From Echinicola soli (GTDB taxonomy: Bacteria; Bacteroidota; Bacteroidia; Cytophagales; Cyclobacteriaceae): a stretch of 64,000 bases of DNA. The notes beneath the pieces were generated by a model that was given only the letters and a program-made list of their open reading frames with translations, was not told where the DNA came from and did not search any database. Position 1 is the stretch's first letter; each line of letters opens with the position of its first letter. Both the position numbers and the translations under genes were made by a program. Shown piece by piece: positions 1 through 10,686 of this stretch. The stretch is from the NCBI RefSeq assembly GCF_006575665.1, contig NZ_CP041253.1:2207001-2271000 (forward strand). Reading direction: 5' to 3'.

Positions 1-2192
<2,192 letters not shown>

Positions 2193-2213
2193 AACCTGGC
2201 ATGATATATTTAA

Positions 2214-2247
2214 CAAAAAAAGGGCTCCATTTTGGAGCCCTTTTTTT
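2214..2247. terminator. Bidirectional intrinsic terminator after icd
   Basis: GGGCTCC (2222-2228), a 5-base loop and GGAGCCC (2234-2240) form a 7-bp GC-rich stem. It is flanked by an A run on the left and a T run on the right, so it can end both icd (+) and the DUF1080 gene (-) that converges on it. Confidence 0.85.
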
Positions 2248-2265
2248 ATCAAATAGCAGAATGTT

Positions 2266-3024
2266 TTACAGCTCCTTGATCATGATATTTTTAAACCAGA
2301 TATTGTTTCCGTGATCTTGTAGGGCGATTTTTCCTTCTTGGTACTGGCCAAAGCCCTCGGTGTTTTTGAACTTGCTGTTGGCAATAAGCGCTTTCCAGCT
2401 GTCGTCCCATAAGGTGGTTTCTACCGTCGTTACGCCGTTCAGTTTAAAGGTCAGTTTGCCTTGGTTTATGATGATTTCGGAAGTGTTCCACTCCCCGACA
2501 GGATTCTCGGCTTCCTCTGTGGCTTTGATCAGGTCGTAAAGATCCCCCGTACGGTGTTTTTCGATTTTACCGTCCGGATGGCCGTCGTTATCCAGCAACT
2601 GGTATTCTGGGCCTGTATTCCAAGGATACTTGTACTCATCTAATTCCTGCACCAAGAACATGATACCGCTGTTGCCGTTTTCGGAAATCTTCCAATCCAG
2701 TTTCAAGTGGAAGTTGTCATATACTTTTTCAGTAACAATGTCTCCACCGCCATTTACTTGCCAGTTTTCTTTATTGGAAGCATCCAGGAAGAGTACACCG
2801 TCTTCTACTTTCCAAGCAGGACCTACTGTCTCTTTATTGTAATTGGTCCATCCATCTAGGTTTTGGCCATTGAAGAGCTTGGTCCATTCTTCTTCTGTGG
2901 TTGTTTCAGCTTTTACAGTGACTTCTTCTTTGACCGATTCGCTTTCAGTGTCACCCTTTTCAGCAGAACCGCAAGCTGTGGCCATAAGACCGAGTGCGGA
3001 TAGGGATAATATGACTTTTTTCAT
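2266..3024 (-). CDS. DUF1080 lipoprotein, probable 3-keto-glycoside (3-keto-disaccharide) hydrolase
   Basis: A 252-residue exported lipoprotein: the N-terminal signal ends in the lipobox LMATAC, followed by an acidic/Thr-rich linker to about residue 45. The rest is one DUF1080 (LamG-like beta-sandwich) domain opening with EWTKLFNGQNLDGW. Characterised DUF1080 proteins of Bacteroidota and proteobacteria hydrolyse 3-keto-glycosides. Assignment of that activity here is by family and by neighbours: it is the last gene of a leftward operon with a cytochrome c (53 bp upstream), a TIM-barrel epimerase-like protein and a Gfo/Idh/MocA dehydrogenase, opposite a GMC dehydrogenase operon. The likely site is the periplasmic face of a membrane. 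The exact sugar cannot be told from sequence. Confidence 0.85.
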   Translation of the reverse strand: MKKVILSLSALGLMATACGSAEKGDTESESVKEEVTVKAETTTEEEWTKLFNGQNLDGWTNYNKETVGPAWKVEDGVLFLDASNKENWQVNGGGDIVTEKVYDNFHLKLDWKISENGNSGIMFLVQELDEYKYPWNTGPEYQLLDNDGHPDGKIEKHRTGDLYDLIKATEEAENPVGEWNTSEIIINQGKLTFKLNGVTTVETTLWDDSWKALIANSKFKNTEGFGQYQEGKIALQDHGNNIWFKNIMIKEL

Positions 3025-3077
3025 AGAAATTGAGTTATAAAAAGAGGGCTGTTAAAAGCCCTCTTTAAGGTTTAGGG

Positions 3078-3503
3078 TTATTTCTTGAGCAATAAGATAT
3101 ATTTGATCATTTTTTTTGCATCGTCTTCAGAAAGGCCAGGGTGAGCAGGCATAGGCACTTGTCCCCAGACGCCATTATTGCCTTCAACGACTCTTTTGGC
3201 AAGGGTTTCGATGTTTTCATCAGTACTTTCGTATTTTTCAGCTACATCTTTATAGGCCGGACCTACGATTTTTCTTTCTACCATATGGCAGCTAGGGCAA
3301 TCTGACTCTTTGACCAAAGCGAGGCCATCCACATAATCAGGATTGTCTTTGTGCATTTCGTCAAAGCTCATGTCCTTTTTTGGGGCTGCAGTCTCGGTCG
3401 TAGTGGTTGTCTCTTCTGATTTAGTGTCTGACCCGCCGCCGCATGCGTAGGCCATTCCTGCAAGTGCGATGACACCTACGCTGGCTAATTTACTTAAGTT
3501 CAT
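3078..3503 (-). CDS. Monohaem class I cytochrome c lipoprotein
   Basis: A 141-residue protein with a lipoprotein signal (Cys21), a Thr/Glu-rich tether to about residue 44, then a single small cytochrome c domain. The haem-binding CPSCH is at residues 69-73, and Met118 in VPMPAHPGL is the probable distal haem ligand. In glucoside 3-dehydrogenase systems a dedicated cytochrome c takes electrons from the GMC flavoprotein; this gene sits opposite a GMC/small-subunit pair and next to a 3-keto-glycoside hydrolase candidate, so that role is inferred. The gap to the upstream TIM-barrel gene is 27 bp, which suggests one operon. An AAACCTATAG leader lies 8 bases before the ATG. Confidence 0.88.
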   Translation of the reverse strand: MNLSKLASVGVIALAGMAYACGGGSDTKSEETTTTTETAAPKKDMSFDEMHKDNPDYVDGLALVKESDCPSCHMVERKIVGPAYKDVAEKYESTDENIETLAKRVVEGNNGVWGQVPMPAHPGLSEDDAKKMIKYILLLKK

Positions 3504-3530
3504 TGGTTCTATAGGTTTGTTTGTATTTAA

Positions 3531-4583
3531 TTAAATTCCTAGCACTTTTTTGTTGAGCGCATCATCAGTGCCTGCTGAGGCAAAATCATCAAAGGTTTTT
3601 TCTGTCACCCTGATGATTTTTTCACTGATGAATTTAGCTCCTTCGATGGCTCCTGCCTCAGGATGCTTGATGGCACATTCCCATTCCAAAACTGCCCAGC
3701 CATCAAAGCCATATTGGGACAATTTACTGAATATAGCATTGAAATCCACTTGGCCATCTCCCAGCGAGCGGAACCTTCCTGCTCTATTGATCCAGCTTTG
3801 GTAACCACCATAGACCCCTTGTTTTCCCGTAGGATTAAACTCCGCGTCTTTGACATGGAACATCTTGATCCTGTCATGGTAGAAATCAATAAACTGCACA
3901 TAATCCAAGCACTGCAATACAAAGTGGCTTGGGTCATAAAGGATATTGGCCCTGGGGTGATGGTTTACTTTTTCGAGAAACATCTCAAAAGTGACGCCAT
4001 CGTGCAGGTCCTCTCCGGGATGCAGTTCGTAGCATAAATCTACACCATTTTTGTCAAATTCATCGAGAATAGGAGTCCACCTTTTGGCCAATTCCTCAAA
4101 ACCTGCATCTACCAATCCCGCCGGACGTTGGGGCCAGGGGTAAACGGTGTGCCACATTAAAGCACCACTGAATGTGCCATGCTTGGTGAGTCCCAGGTTT
4201 TTGGATGCTTTTGCAGCATACATGAGTTGCTGGGTAGCCCATGCTGATTTGCCTTCGAGGTCTCCCTTGAGTTCCTCAGGAGCGAAGGCATCAAACAATT
4301 CATTATATGCAGGATTGACGGCTACGAGCTGCCCTTGCAAATGGGTGCTAAGTTCCGAAATAACTACACCTGCAGTTTCTGCCGTTTTTTTGATCTCATC
4401 CGCATAGTCTTGGTCCTCGGCAGCTTTTTTTAAATCCATGAACCTGCCGTCCCACGAAGGTATCTGAACAGCCTTGTAACCTATGCTTGCTGCCCATTCA
4501 CAAATGCTTTTGAGACTGTTAAACGGTGCTTGGTCATCTGCAAATTGCGCTAAAAACAGCGCCGGGCCTTTGATGGTCTTCAT
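3531..4583 (-). CDS. Sugar phosphate isomerase/epimerase-like TIM-barrel protein (AP-endonuclease 2 fold)
   Basis: A 350-residue cytoplasmic protein without a signal peptide. The metal-centre residues typical of the xylose isomerase-like TIM barrels are visible: Glu186 and His188 (YELHPGE), Asp217 and His220 (YDPSH), His243 and Asp246 (FHVKDAEF), Glu300/302 (LEWE). Members act as isomerases, epimerases or lyases on free sugars, inositol derivatives and 3-keto-sugars. Its place between a cytochrome c and a Gfo/Idh/MocA dehydrogenase in the 3-keto-glycoside locus suggests work on a keto-sugar intermediate, but the exact reaction is not recognisable. It starts at ATG 4583, preceded by AAAAAACCCTATCGT. 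Confidence 0.85.
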   Translation of the reverse strand: MKTIKGPALFLAQFADDQAPFNSLKSICEWAASIGYKAVQIPSWDGRFMDLKKAAEDQDYADEIKKTAETAGVVISELSTHLQGQLVAVNPAYNELFDAFAPEELKGDLEGKSAWATQQLMYAAKASKNLGLTKHGTFSGALMWHTVYPWPQRPAGLVDAGFEELAKRWTPILDEFDKNGVDLCYELHPGEDLHDGVTFEMFLEKVNHHPRANILYDPSHFVLQCLDYVQFIDFYHDRIKMFHVKDAEFNPTGKQGVYGGYQSWINRAGRFRSLGDGQVDFNAIFSKLSQYGFDGWAVLEWECAIKHPEAGAIEGAKFISEKIIRVTEKTFDDFASAGTDDALNKKVLGI

Positions 4584-4772
4584 ACGATAGGGTTTTTTTA
4601 AGTTTATTAAATTAATCGTTTTAGCAAATGAAATGAGAATGCAAAATACATTCTTTCATGCTATTCTTTAAATATTTCGATGGCTTTTTATTACCAATGT
4701 TCCACAAAGGAGTCATTTTAGGGCTGAACGGTAGTCGCTCTTTCTTGTTTTTTAAGGAAAGGCTAGAATAGC

Positions 4773-5942
4773 CTAAACCTCAAATTTTGTCCATTTTTGA
4801 TCAGACTGGCCGCTTTTTACGACTTGCTCGATAAAGGCCATGCCTCTGACACCATCTTCTGTACCTGGGAAATCCAGCCATTCCTTTTCTGGTGTTTGAC
4901 CTTTAAGTTTGGCCATAAGGGTTTTGGCAAAATTGTTATAATGATTGGCAAAAGCCTCCAGGTAACCTTCAGGGTGGCCTGCGGGAGTTCTGGTGTTGGC
5001 CAGGGCATAGCTGGAAAGATACGGTACGTTACCTCCTGCCCGATAGATTTGGTCGGGTTGTTCAGGATGGCGGACGATCAGGGAGTTGGCATCTTCTTGT
5101 TGCCATTCCAGCCCGGCTTTATCACCATAAACCCTGATTTTAAGGTTGTTTTCGGCGCCTGTGGCCACTTGGCTGGCCATAAGGACTCCAGAGGCACCGT
5201 TGTCAAATTTCAGCAAAACGATGCCGTCATCATCCAAGGTTCGTCCTGGCAAGGAGGTGTTCAGGTCAGCGCAAAGTCTGTCGAGTTTCAGTCCACTGAC
5301 ATATTCAGCAAGGTTCATGGCGTGCGTGCCAATGTCTCCCATGCAGCCCGCTACGCCACTTTTTTTAGGGTCTGTCCTCCAAGCCGCTTGTTTGTTTTCT
5401 TCTTCTGAAAAATTGGTCCATAGCCATCCTTGCGGATATTCCACATATACTTTTCTGATCTTTCCCAACGTGCCATTTGCAATGAGCTGCCGGGCTTCTT
5501 TCACCATTGGATAGCCTGTGTAGGTATGAGTGAGACAAAAAAGCATGCCGGTTTCCTGAATGACCTTGTCCAGCTGCTTGGCTTCATCCAGTGTGAGGGT
5601 CATGGGTTTGTCCAAGACTACATGAAAGCCATTTTGGAGGGCCTTGATGGTAGGGTCAAAGTGGACATGGTTTGGCGTGACGATGCTCACAAAGTCTATT
5701 CTTGCTTCCTCAGGAAGTTGCTTTTCCTTTTCAAACATCTCATCATAGGACTGGTATACCCGCTTGCTGTCCAGAAAGAGCTCCTTTCCGGCCTGCTCGG
5801 ATTTTTCAGGTTTGCTGCTGAATGCTCCCGCTACCAGTTCTATTTGCCCGTCAATGTTAGCTGCGATCCGATGTACAGCTCCGATAAAGGAGCCAGGACC
5901 GCCGCCTATCATACCCATTCGGAGTTTACGATGGTTCATCAT
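4773..5942 (-). CDS. Gfo/Idh/MocA family NAD(P)-dependent oxidoreductase
   Basis: A 389-residue cytoplasmic dehydrogenase. The N-terminal Rossmann fold carries a glycine-rich loop (GMIGGGPGSFIG, residues 10-21). The EKP-type catalytic Lys appears as DKP (111-113), and the C-terminal domain holds the usual GDIGTHAMN (202-210). The family oxidises or reduces hydroxyl/keto groups on cyclic sugars. Here it is the first gene of the leftward arm of the 3-keto-sugar locus, so reduction of an imported 3-keto-sugar or oxidation of a sugar at C3 is a reasonable inference. A weak hairpin (GGCTAGAATAGCC, 4761-4773) overlaps the stop codon and 189 bp separate it from the next gene, so expression of the downstream genes may differ. 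The second Met (5939) is an equally good start. Confidence 0.9.
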   Translation of the reverse strand: MMNHRKLRMGMIGGGPGSFIGAVHRIAANIDGQIELVAGAFSSKPEKSEQAGKELFLDSKRVYQSYDEMFEKEKQLPEEARIDFVSIVTPNHVHFDPTIKALQNGFHVVLDKPMTLTLDEAKQLDKVIQETGMLFCLTHTYTGYPMVKEARQLIANGTLGKIRKVYVEYPQGWLWTNFSEEENKQAAWRTDPKKSGVAGCMGDIGTHAMNLAEYVSGLKLDRLCADLNTSLPGRTLDDDGIVLLKFDNGASGVLMASQVATGAENNLKIRVYGDKAGLEWQQEDANSLIVRHPEQPDQIYRAGGNVPYLSSYALANTRTPAGHPEGYLEAFANHYNNFAKTLMAKLKGQTPEKEWLDFPGTEDGVRGMAFIEQVVKSGQSDQKWTKFEV

Positions 5943-6224
5943 TATGCTTGGATTTTATACTTTTTAGAGATTTGATACAATAATGTGTTTTCAGCCTTAC
6001 CGGCTCAGGATGGGCCGGATTGGCCACTAAAATAAATGATAAAGTGCAATATACTAATGTGAATAGCAATGATTGTTAAAACGGAACTGCTATACTTACA
6101 TCTTTGTCTCGGCAAAAATAAAATTAAGCGAAAAACACTAAAATTTAAATTATTATTTAAGTAGTTTGGCTTTTTCTTTTTAAGTTGGGAATTAAAATAA
6201 AAATAAAAAAACCTATTAAAACCT
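5943..6224. promoter_or_regulatory. Divergent promoter region of the 3-keto-sugar locus
   Basis: 282 bp between two genes that face away from each other. It is strongly AT-rich, with a homopolymer-rich stretch at 6116-6215, and ends in two copies of AACCTAT just before and across the MFS start codon. I see no clear TAnnTTTG/TTTG promoter pair and no operator palindrome; it must nevertheless drive at least one arm. Confidence 0.5.
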
Positions 6225-7457
6225 ATGAATTTCAATACGAAGTTTAAACTGTCCTTTATGATGTTCCTCGAATTTTTCATTTGGGGAGGTTGGTTTGTCA
6301 CTTTGGGATTATTTCTTGGCAAGAACCTGGGGACAAATGGAGCACAGGATGCAGCTGTGTTTTCGACACAATCACTGGGGGCGATTATCGCTCCTTTTGT
6401 CATTGGACTGATCGCGGACAAATACTTTAATGCAGAGCGGATTTTAGGTGTCTTGCATCTGATCGGTGCAGTGCTGATGTTTCAGATGTTCAATGCGCAG
6501 GACTTTGAATCCTTTTACCCATATGTGTTTGCTTATATGGTAGCCTATATGCCTACGTTGGCATTGGTGAATTCTGTGTCCTTTAATCAAATGACCAATC
6601 CTGAAAAGGAATTCGGTGTCATTCGCGTTTGGGGGACAATCGGGTGGATTGTGGCTGGTTTGGTGATCAGTTTGGTGTTTGCCTGGGATTCTACGGAAAA
6701 TGCAGCCGCAGGTATGTTGAAATATACGTTCTTGATGACTTGTATCGCATCGCTTGTGTTGGGGATTTACAGCTTTATGCTTCCTAAGACACCACCAAAA
6801 ATTGCCAAAGGGGAGAAGAAATCCATATCCGAGATATTGGGATTGGATGCTTTTACCTTACTGAAGGACAGAAATTACCTGGTCTTCTTTTTGTCTTCGG
6901 TACTGATTTGTATTCCACTTGCATTTTACTACCAAAACGCCAGTAAGTTTTTTGGTGAAATCGGCATGACTAATCTTACCAGTAAAATGGCCTTGGGACA
7001 AGGTAGTGAAGTACTCTTTATGCTTTTGCTTCCTATATTCTTTGGGAAATTCGGAGTGAAGAAGACACTGTTAGTGGGAATGTTTGCTTGGGTTGTCCGT
7101 TACGCCCTATTTGCATTTGGAAATGTGGGAGAGCTTTCATTTATGCTTTTGACAGGGATAGCACTTCACGGGATTTGTTATGACTTTTTCTTTGTCTCTG
7201 GTCAAATTTATACGGATTCCAAAGCAGGAGAGAAGTTCAAGAGTGCTGCACAGGGCATGATTACATTGGCCACCTATGGTGTGGGGATGCTGATTGGCTT
7301 CTGGGTGGCCGGTTGGGCATACGACGCTTATGCTATTGGTGAAAAGGCCCATGATTGGGAGACCATCTGGCTGATTCCTTCAGGTATTGCGGTGTTGGTT
7401 GCACTGATTTTTGCCGTCGCATTTAAGAAACAGAACCCCAAACCAGTAGAAGCCTAA
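6225..7457 (+). CDS. MFS permease of the nucleoside:H+ symporter (NupG-like) family
   Basis: A 410-residue integral membrane protein with about 12 hydrophobic segments. Family features include the N-terminal LEFFIWGGWFVTLG stretch, the PTLALVNSVSFNQM segment and VIRVWGTIGWIVAG around residue 150, as in the NupG/XapB group. In Bacteroidota this family is very often found with Gfo/Idh and TIM-barrel sugar genes rather than nucleoside genes, and the context here suggests uptake of a keto-sugar or monosaccharide into the cytoplasm. It is the first gene of the rightward arm; the next gene follows after 7 bp. Confidence 0.88.
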   Translation: MNFNTKFKLSFMMFLEFFIWGGWFVTLGLFLGKNLGTNGAQDAAVFSTQSLGAIIAPFVIGLIADKYFNAERILGVLHLIGAVLMFQMFNAQDFESFYPYVFAYMVAYMPTLALVNSVSFNQMTNPEKEFGVIRVWGTIGWIVAGLVISLVFAWDSTENAAAGMLKYTFLMTCIASLVLGIYSFMLPKTPPKIAKGEKKSISEILGLDAFTLLKDRNYLVFFLSSVLICIPLAFYYQNASKFFGEIGMTNLTSKMALGQGSEVLFMLLLPIFFGKFGVKKTLLVGMFAWVVRYALFAFGNVGELSFMLLTGIALHGICYDFFFVSGQIYTDSKAGEKFKSAAQGMITLATYGVGMLIGFWVAGWAYDAYAIGEKAHDWETIWLIPSGIAVLVALIFAVAFKKQNPKPVEA

Positions 7458-7464
7458 TTAGTTC

Positions 7465-8334
7465 GTGGATATGAAGCAGCGTAGATCAGCTTTAAAAAAA
7501 ATGATTGTAGGGTCTGCAGCAATCAGCAGCTTGCCCTACTTACATCTAAATGCAAAAAATAAAGACATGTTGAAAGGAAATATAAACCATTCCGTGTGCC
7601 GGTGGACGTATGGCCATTTGTCACTGGATGAATTATGTGTACTGATCAAAGATATTGGATTTAGTGCCATCGATTTGATGGGACCAAATGACTGGCCTAC
7701 TGCTCAAAAACATGGTGTTTACAGCTCCATGTGCAATGGTGCAGAGATCAGCCTTGAGGAAGGCTTTAACCATACCGAATACCATGATACCCTGATAAAG
7801 AATTATACCGAAATGATTCCGCTAGTGGCAAAAAACGGTTATAAAAACCTGATCTGCTTTAGTGGAAACAGAAATGGTATGGATGATGAAACCGGCCTGC
7901 AAAACAGTGTGAAGGGATTGCAGAAATTGTTGCCTTTGGCAGAAAAGCATGGGGTTACCCTGACCATGGAACTGCTGAACAGTAAGGTCGATCACCCGGA
8001 TTATATGTGTGATAAGAGCGTGTGGGGTGTAGAACTGTGCAAGCGACTGGACAGTGGAAATTTCAATCTTCTTTATGATATTTACCACATGCAAATCGAT
8101 GAAGGAGATGTAATCCGTACGATTGGAGAAAATCACCAATACTATGGGCATTATCATACAGCGGGGAATCCAGGTAGAAATGAAATCGATGATACCCAGG
8201 AGTTAAACTATCCCGCGATCATTAAAGCCATTGCGAAAACAGGCTTTAAAGGGTATATTGCTCAGGAATTTATTCCTAAGGCCGATGACAAGGCCGCGTC
8301 ACTCAGAGAGGCCATTGCCTTATGTGACATATAA
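7465..8334 (+). CDS. Exported hydroxypyruvate-isomerase-like TIM-barrel protein
   Basis: 289 residues. The start carries a twin-arginine-like signal (KQRRSALKK followed by a short hydrophobic run), so export by Tat is likely; Met3 (7471) is an alternative start. The rest is a xylose isomerase-like barrel of the Hyi type with metal-ligand stretches TMELLNSKVDHP, YDIYHMQ, YGHYHTAGNPGR and AQEFIP. Known relatives interconvert hydroxypyruvate/tartronate semialdehyde or epimerise keto-sugars. Export and position in front of the GMC dehydrogenase argue for a keto-sugar-related role rather than true hydroxypyruvate isomerisation; this is inference. Confidence 0.82.
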   Translation: MDMKQRRSALKKMIVGSAAISSLPYLHLNAKNKDMLKGNINHSVCRWTYGHLSLDELCVLIKDIGFSAIDLMGPNDWPTAQKHGVYSSMCNGAEISLEEGFNHTEYHDTLIKNYTEMIPLVAKNGYKNLICFSGNRNGMDDETGLQNSVKGLQKLLPLAEKHGVTLTMELLNSKVDHPDYMCDKSVWGVELCKRLDSGNFNLLYDIYHMQIDEGDVIRTIGENHQYYGHYHTAGNPGRNEIDDTQELNYPAIIKAIAKTGFKGYIAQEFIPKADDKAASLREAIALCDI

Positions 8335-8369
8335 ACCAGAATAACCTAATACAAACCTATAGATGAATT

Positions 8370-10049
8370 ATGGCAAATCAAGAGTATGATGCAATTGTCG
8401 TCGGCTCGGGAATTAGCGGCGGTTGGGCTGCTAAGGAGTTGACAGAGAAAGGGCTCAAGGTTTTGCTGCTTGAACGAGGGCAAAACGTAGAGCACGTAAA
8501 AGATTATAAGAATGCGACCTTGCCGCCATGGGAAATACCCCATAGAGGAAGAGCGACTACTGAAATGATCGAAAACCACCCCAACCTAAAACGTGATTAT
8601 GTACTGAACGAATTGGTGCTGGACTGGTGGGCGCATGAAGATACTTCTCCTTATGTGGAAGAAAAACCCTTTACTTGGTTCAGAGGCTACCAGGTGGGGG
8701 GCAGGTCACTGCTTTGGGGGAGACAGAGTTACCGCTGGTCAGATCTGGATTTTGAAGCCAACCTAAAGGAAGGCATTGCCGTGGATTGGCCTATCAGGTA
8801 TAAGGATATTGCTCCTTGGTATGACTATGTTGAGAAATTTGCTGGGATTGCAGGGAGCCGTGATGGTCTTGATGTATTGCCCGACGGGCAGTTCATGCCG
8901 CCTTTTGCAATGAACTGTGTGGAGAAGGACGTGAAGGAGCGGATAGCAAAAAGCTTCGAAGGAAAGCGTCACCTGATCAATTCCAGAGTGGCCAATATTA
9001 CCGAGCCACTTCCTGGGAGACCTGGTTGTCAGGCAAGGAACAAGTGTTGGTTGGGTTGTCCTTTTGGTGGATATTTCAGTACCCAAGCATCCACATTACC
9101 TGCAGCCATGGCCACAGGAAACCTTACTTTGAGACCGTATTCAATTGTTCACCGTGTAGTGTACGATAAAGATACTAAGAAAGCTACCGGGGTAGAGGTG
9201 GTAGATGCCGAAACCATGGAGACCGTCGAGTACAAGTCCAAGATTGTATTCCTTTGTGCATCGGCACTTAATTCAGCGCATATATTGATGCGTTCAGCCA
9301 CTGATATATGGCCGGAAGGACTGGGCAGTAGCTCTGGTGAGCTCGGTCATAATGTGATGGACCATCATTTTAGACTGGGGGCCAGTGGGACGGTAGAAGG
9401 CTATGATGATAAATATTACTTTGGCAGAAGACCGGGTGGGATTTATATCCCGAGGTACCGAAATGTAGGAGACGATAAGCGGGACTATGTGCGCGGATTT
9501 GGCTATCAGGGAGGTGCCAGTAGAAGTGGATGGGGCAGAAATGTCGCTGAAATGAATATCGGTGGCCCGCTTAAGGAAGCCCTTACTGAGCCAGGACCAT
9601 GGAGTATGGGGATGATGGCCTTTGGCGAGATTCTTCCGTACCATGAAAATACGATCAAGATAAGCAAAGATGTGAAGGACAAGTGGGGGATGTATGCGCT
9701 GGTAATGAATGCTGAGATCAAAGATAACGAGGAGAAAATGCGTAAGGACATGATGAACGATGCAGCAGAAATGCTAGAAGCAGCCGGTGTCAAGAATATC
9801 CATACGTATGATTCCGGATATACCTTTGGGCAAGGCATCCATGAGATGGGAGCCGCCCGAATGGGAAGGGATCCCAAATCCTCTGTCCTGAATGGTAATA
9901 ACCAGGTATGGGATGCCAAAAATGTGTTTGTGACTGATGGGGCTGCGATGACTTCTGCCGCTGCAGTAAATCCGTCACTGACCTATATGGCGTTGACGGC
10001 CCGAGCAGCAGATTTTGCAGTGAAGGAGCTCAAAAAAGGAAATCTTTAA
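8370..10049 (+). CDS. GMC-family FAD dehydrogenase, probable catalytic subunit of a glucoside 3-dehydrogenase
   Basis: A 559-residue flavoprotein. The ADP-binding GSGISGGWAAKEL motif is at residues 12-24, with a conserved VGGRSLLWGRQSYRW stretch near 110. A cysteine group C220-x5-C226-x3-C230 (CQARNKCWLGC) sits where bacterial FAD-glucose and glucoside-3-dehydrogenases carry an iron-sulfur hinge. The catalytic pair is probably His491 (GIHEMGAARMG) and Asn534 (AAVNPSLTY). It has no signal of its own; the next gene (18 bp downstream) encodes a Tat-signal small subunit, as in LacA/LacB-type complexes where the large subunit is carried across by its partner. Substrate is inferred as a glycoside or sugar oxidised at C3. 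Confidence 0.88.
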   Translation: MANQEYDAIVVGSGISGGWAAKELTEKGLKVLLLERGQNVEHVKDYKNATLPPWEIPHRGRATTEMIENHPNLKRDYVLNELVLDWWAHEDTSPYVEEKPFTWFRGYQVGGRSLLWGRQSYRWSDLDFEANLKEGIAVDWPIRYKDIAPWYDYVEKFAGIAGSRDGLDVLPDGQFMPPFAMNCVEKDVKERIAKSFEGKRHLINSRVANITEPLPGRPGCQARNKCWLGCPFGGYFSTQASTLPAAMATGNLTLRPYSIVHRVVYDKDTKKATGVEVVDAETMETVEYKSKIVFLCASALNSAHILMRSATDIWPEGLGSSSGELGHNVMDHHFRLGASGTVEGYDDKYYFGRRPGGIYIPRYRNVGDDKRDYVRGFGYQGGASRSGWGRNVAEMNIGGPLKEALTEPGPWSMGMMAFGEILPYHENTIKISKDVKDKWGMYALVMNAEIKDNEEKMRKDMMNDAAEMLEAAGVKNIHTYDSGYTFGQGIHEMGAARMGRDPKSSVLNGNNQVWDAKNVFVTDGAAMTSAAAVNPSLTYMALTARAADFAVKELKKGNL

Positions 10050-10067
10050 CCCAAAACGACACAAATT

Positions 10068-10619
10068 ATGGCAATGAACAGAAGAGATGCGCTGAAGAGC
10101 TTTGTGCTTATGATGGGCGGTACCATGGTCGGTGCCAATGCGCTACTTACCGGATGTACGCCTGATAAGCAGATAGAAGGCCTGGACTTTAGCCCAGAGG
10201 AAATCGCCTTTCTCGATGAAATCGGCGATACCATTATCCCGACCACCGATACCCCTGGGGCCAAAGCGGTTGGGATTGGGTCCTTTATGGTAATGATGGT
10301 AAAGGATACATATTGGGAAGAAGAGCAAAAGCAGTTTGTGGATGGCTTAAACAGCCTCAGGAAGGGCTTCAAAGAGGAAGTAGGAAAAGACTTTATGGAT
10401 GCCACACAAGAAGAGAGAACTGCTTTCCTCAATAAACTGAATGCAGCGTCCAAAGATGATGATGGGCCGAAGTATTTTAATATGCTAAAAGACCTCACCG
10501 TGCTGGGGTATTTTACTTCCGAAATTGGTGCTTCCCAAGCGTTGAATTACGTGGAAGTTCCTGGGAAGTGGGAGCCATGCATCGACTACAAAAAAGGGGA
10601 TAAAGCATACGCTATTTAA
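10068..10619 (+). CDS. Gluconate 2-dehydrogenase subunit 3-like small subunit with Tat/lipoprotein signal
   Basis: 183 residues, helical, of the gluconate_2-dh3 family. Twin arginine (NRRDALK) is at residues 5-6, then a hydrophobic region and a lipobox LLTGC with Cys30, so the mature subunit is probably membrane-anchored outside the cytoplasm. The segment SPEEIAFLDEIGDTIIP is characteristic of the family. It acts as escort and assembly partner of the preceding GMC subunit, whose electrons should pass to a cytochrome c such as the one at 3078-3503. A strong terminator follows directly (10627-10662). Confidence 0.88.
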   Translation: MAMNRRDALKSFVLMMGGTMVGANALLTGCTPDKQIEGLDFSPEEIAFLDEIGDTIIPTTDTPGAKAVGIGSFMVMMVKDTYWEEEQKQFVDGLNSLRKGFKEEVGKDFMDATQEERTAFLNKLNAASKDDDGPKYFNMLKDLTVLGYFTSEIGASQALNYVEVPGKWEPCIDYKKGDKAYAI

Positions 10620-10626
10620 GTCCTGC

Positions 10627-10662
10627 AAACGGAACAACGTCTTTGCGCTGTTCCGTTTTTTT
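10627..10662 (+). terminator. Intrinsic terminator after the dehydrogenase small subunit
   Basis: AACGGAACA (10628-10636) pairs with TGTTCCGTT (10649-10657) and is followed by T7. It separates the MFS-to-small-subunit operon from the next TIM-barrel gene, which starts only 25 bp later. Confidence 0.8.
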
Positions 10663-10686
10663 ATAATCACTAATCAAAACCTTATT

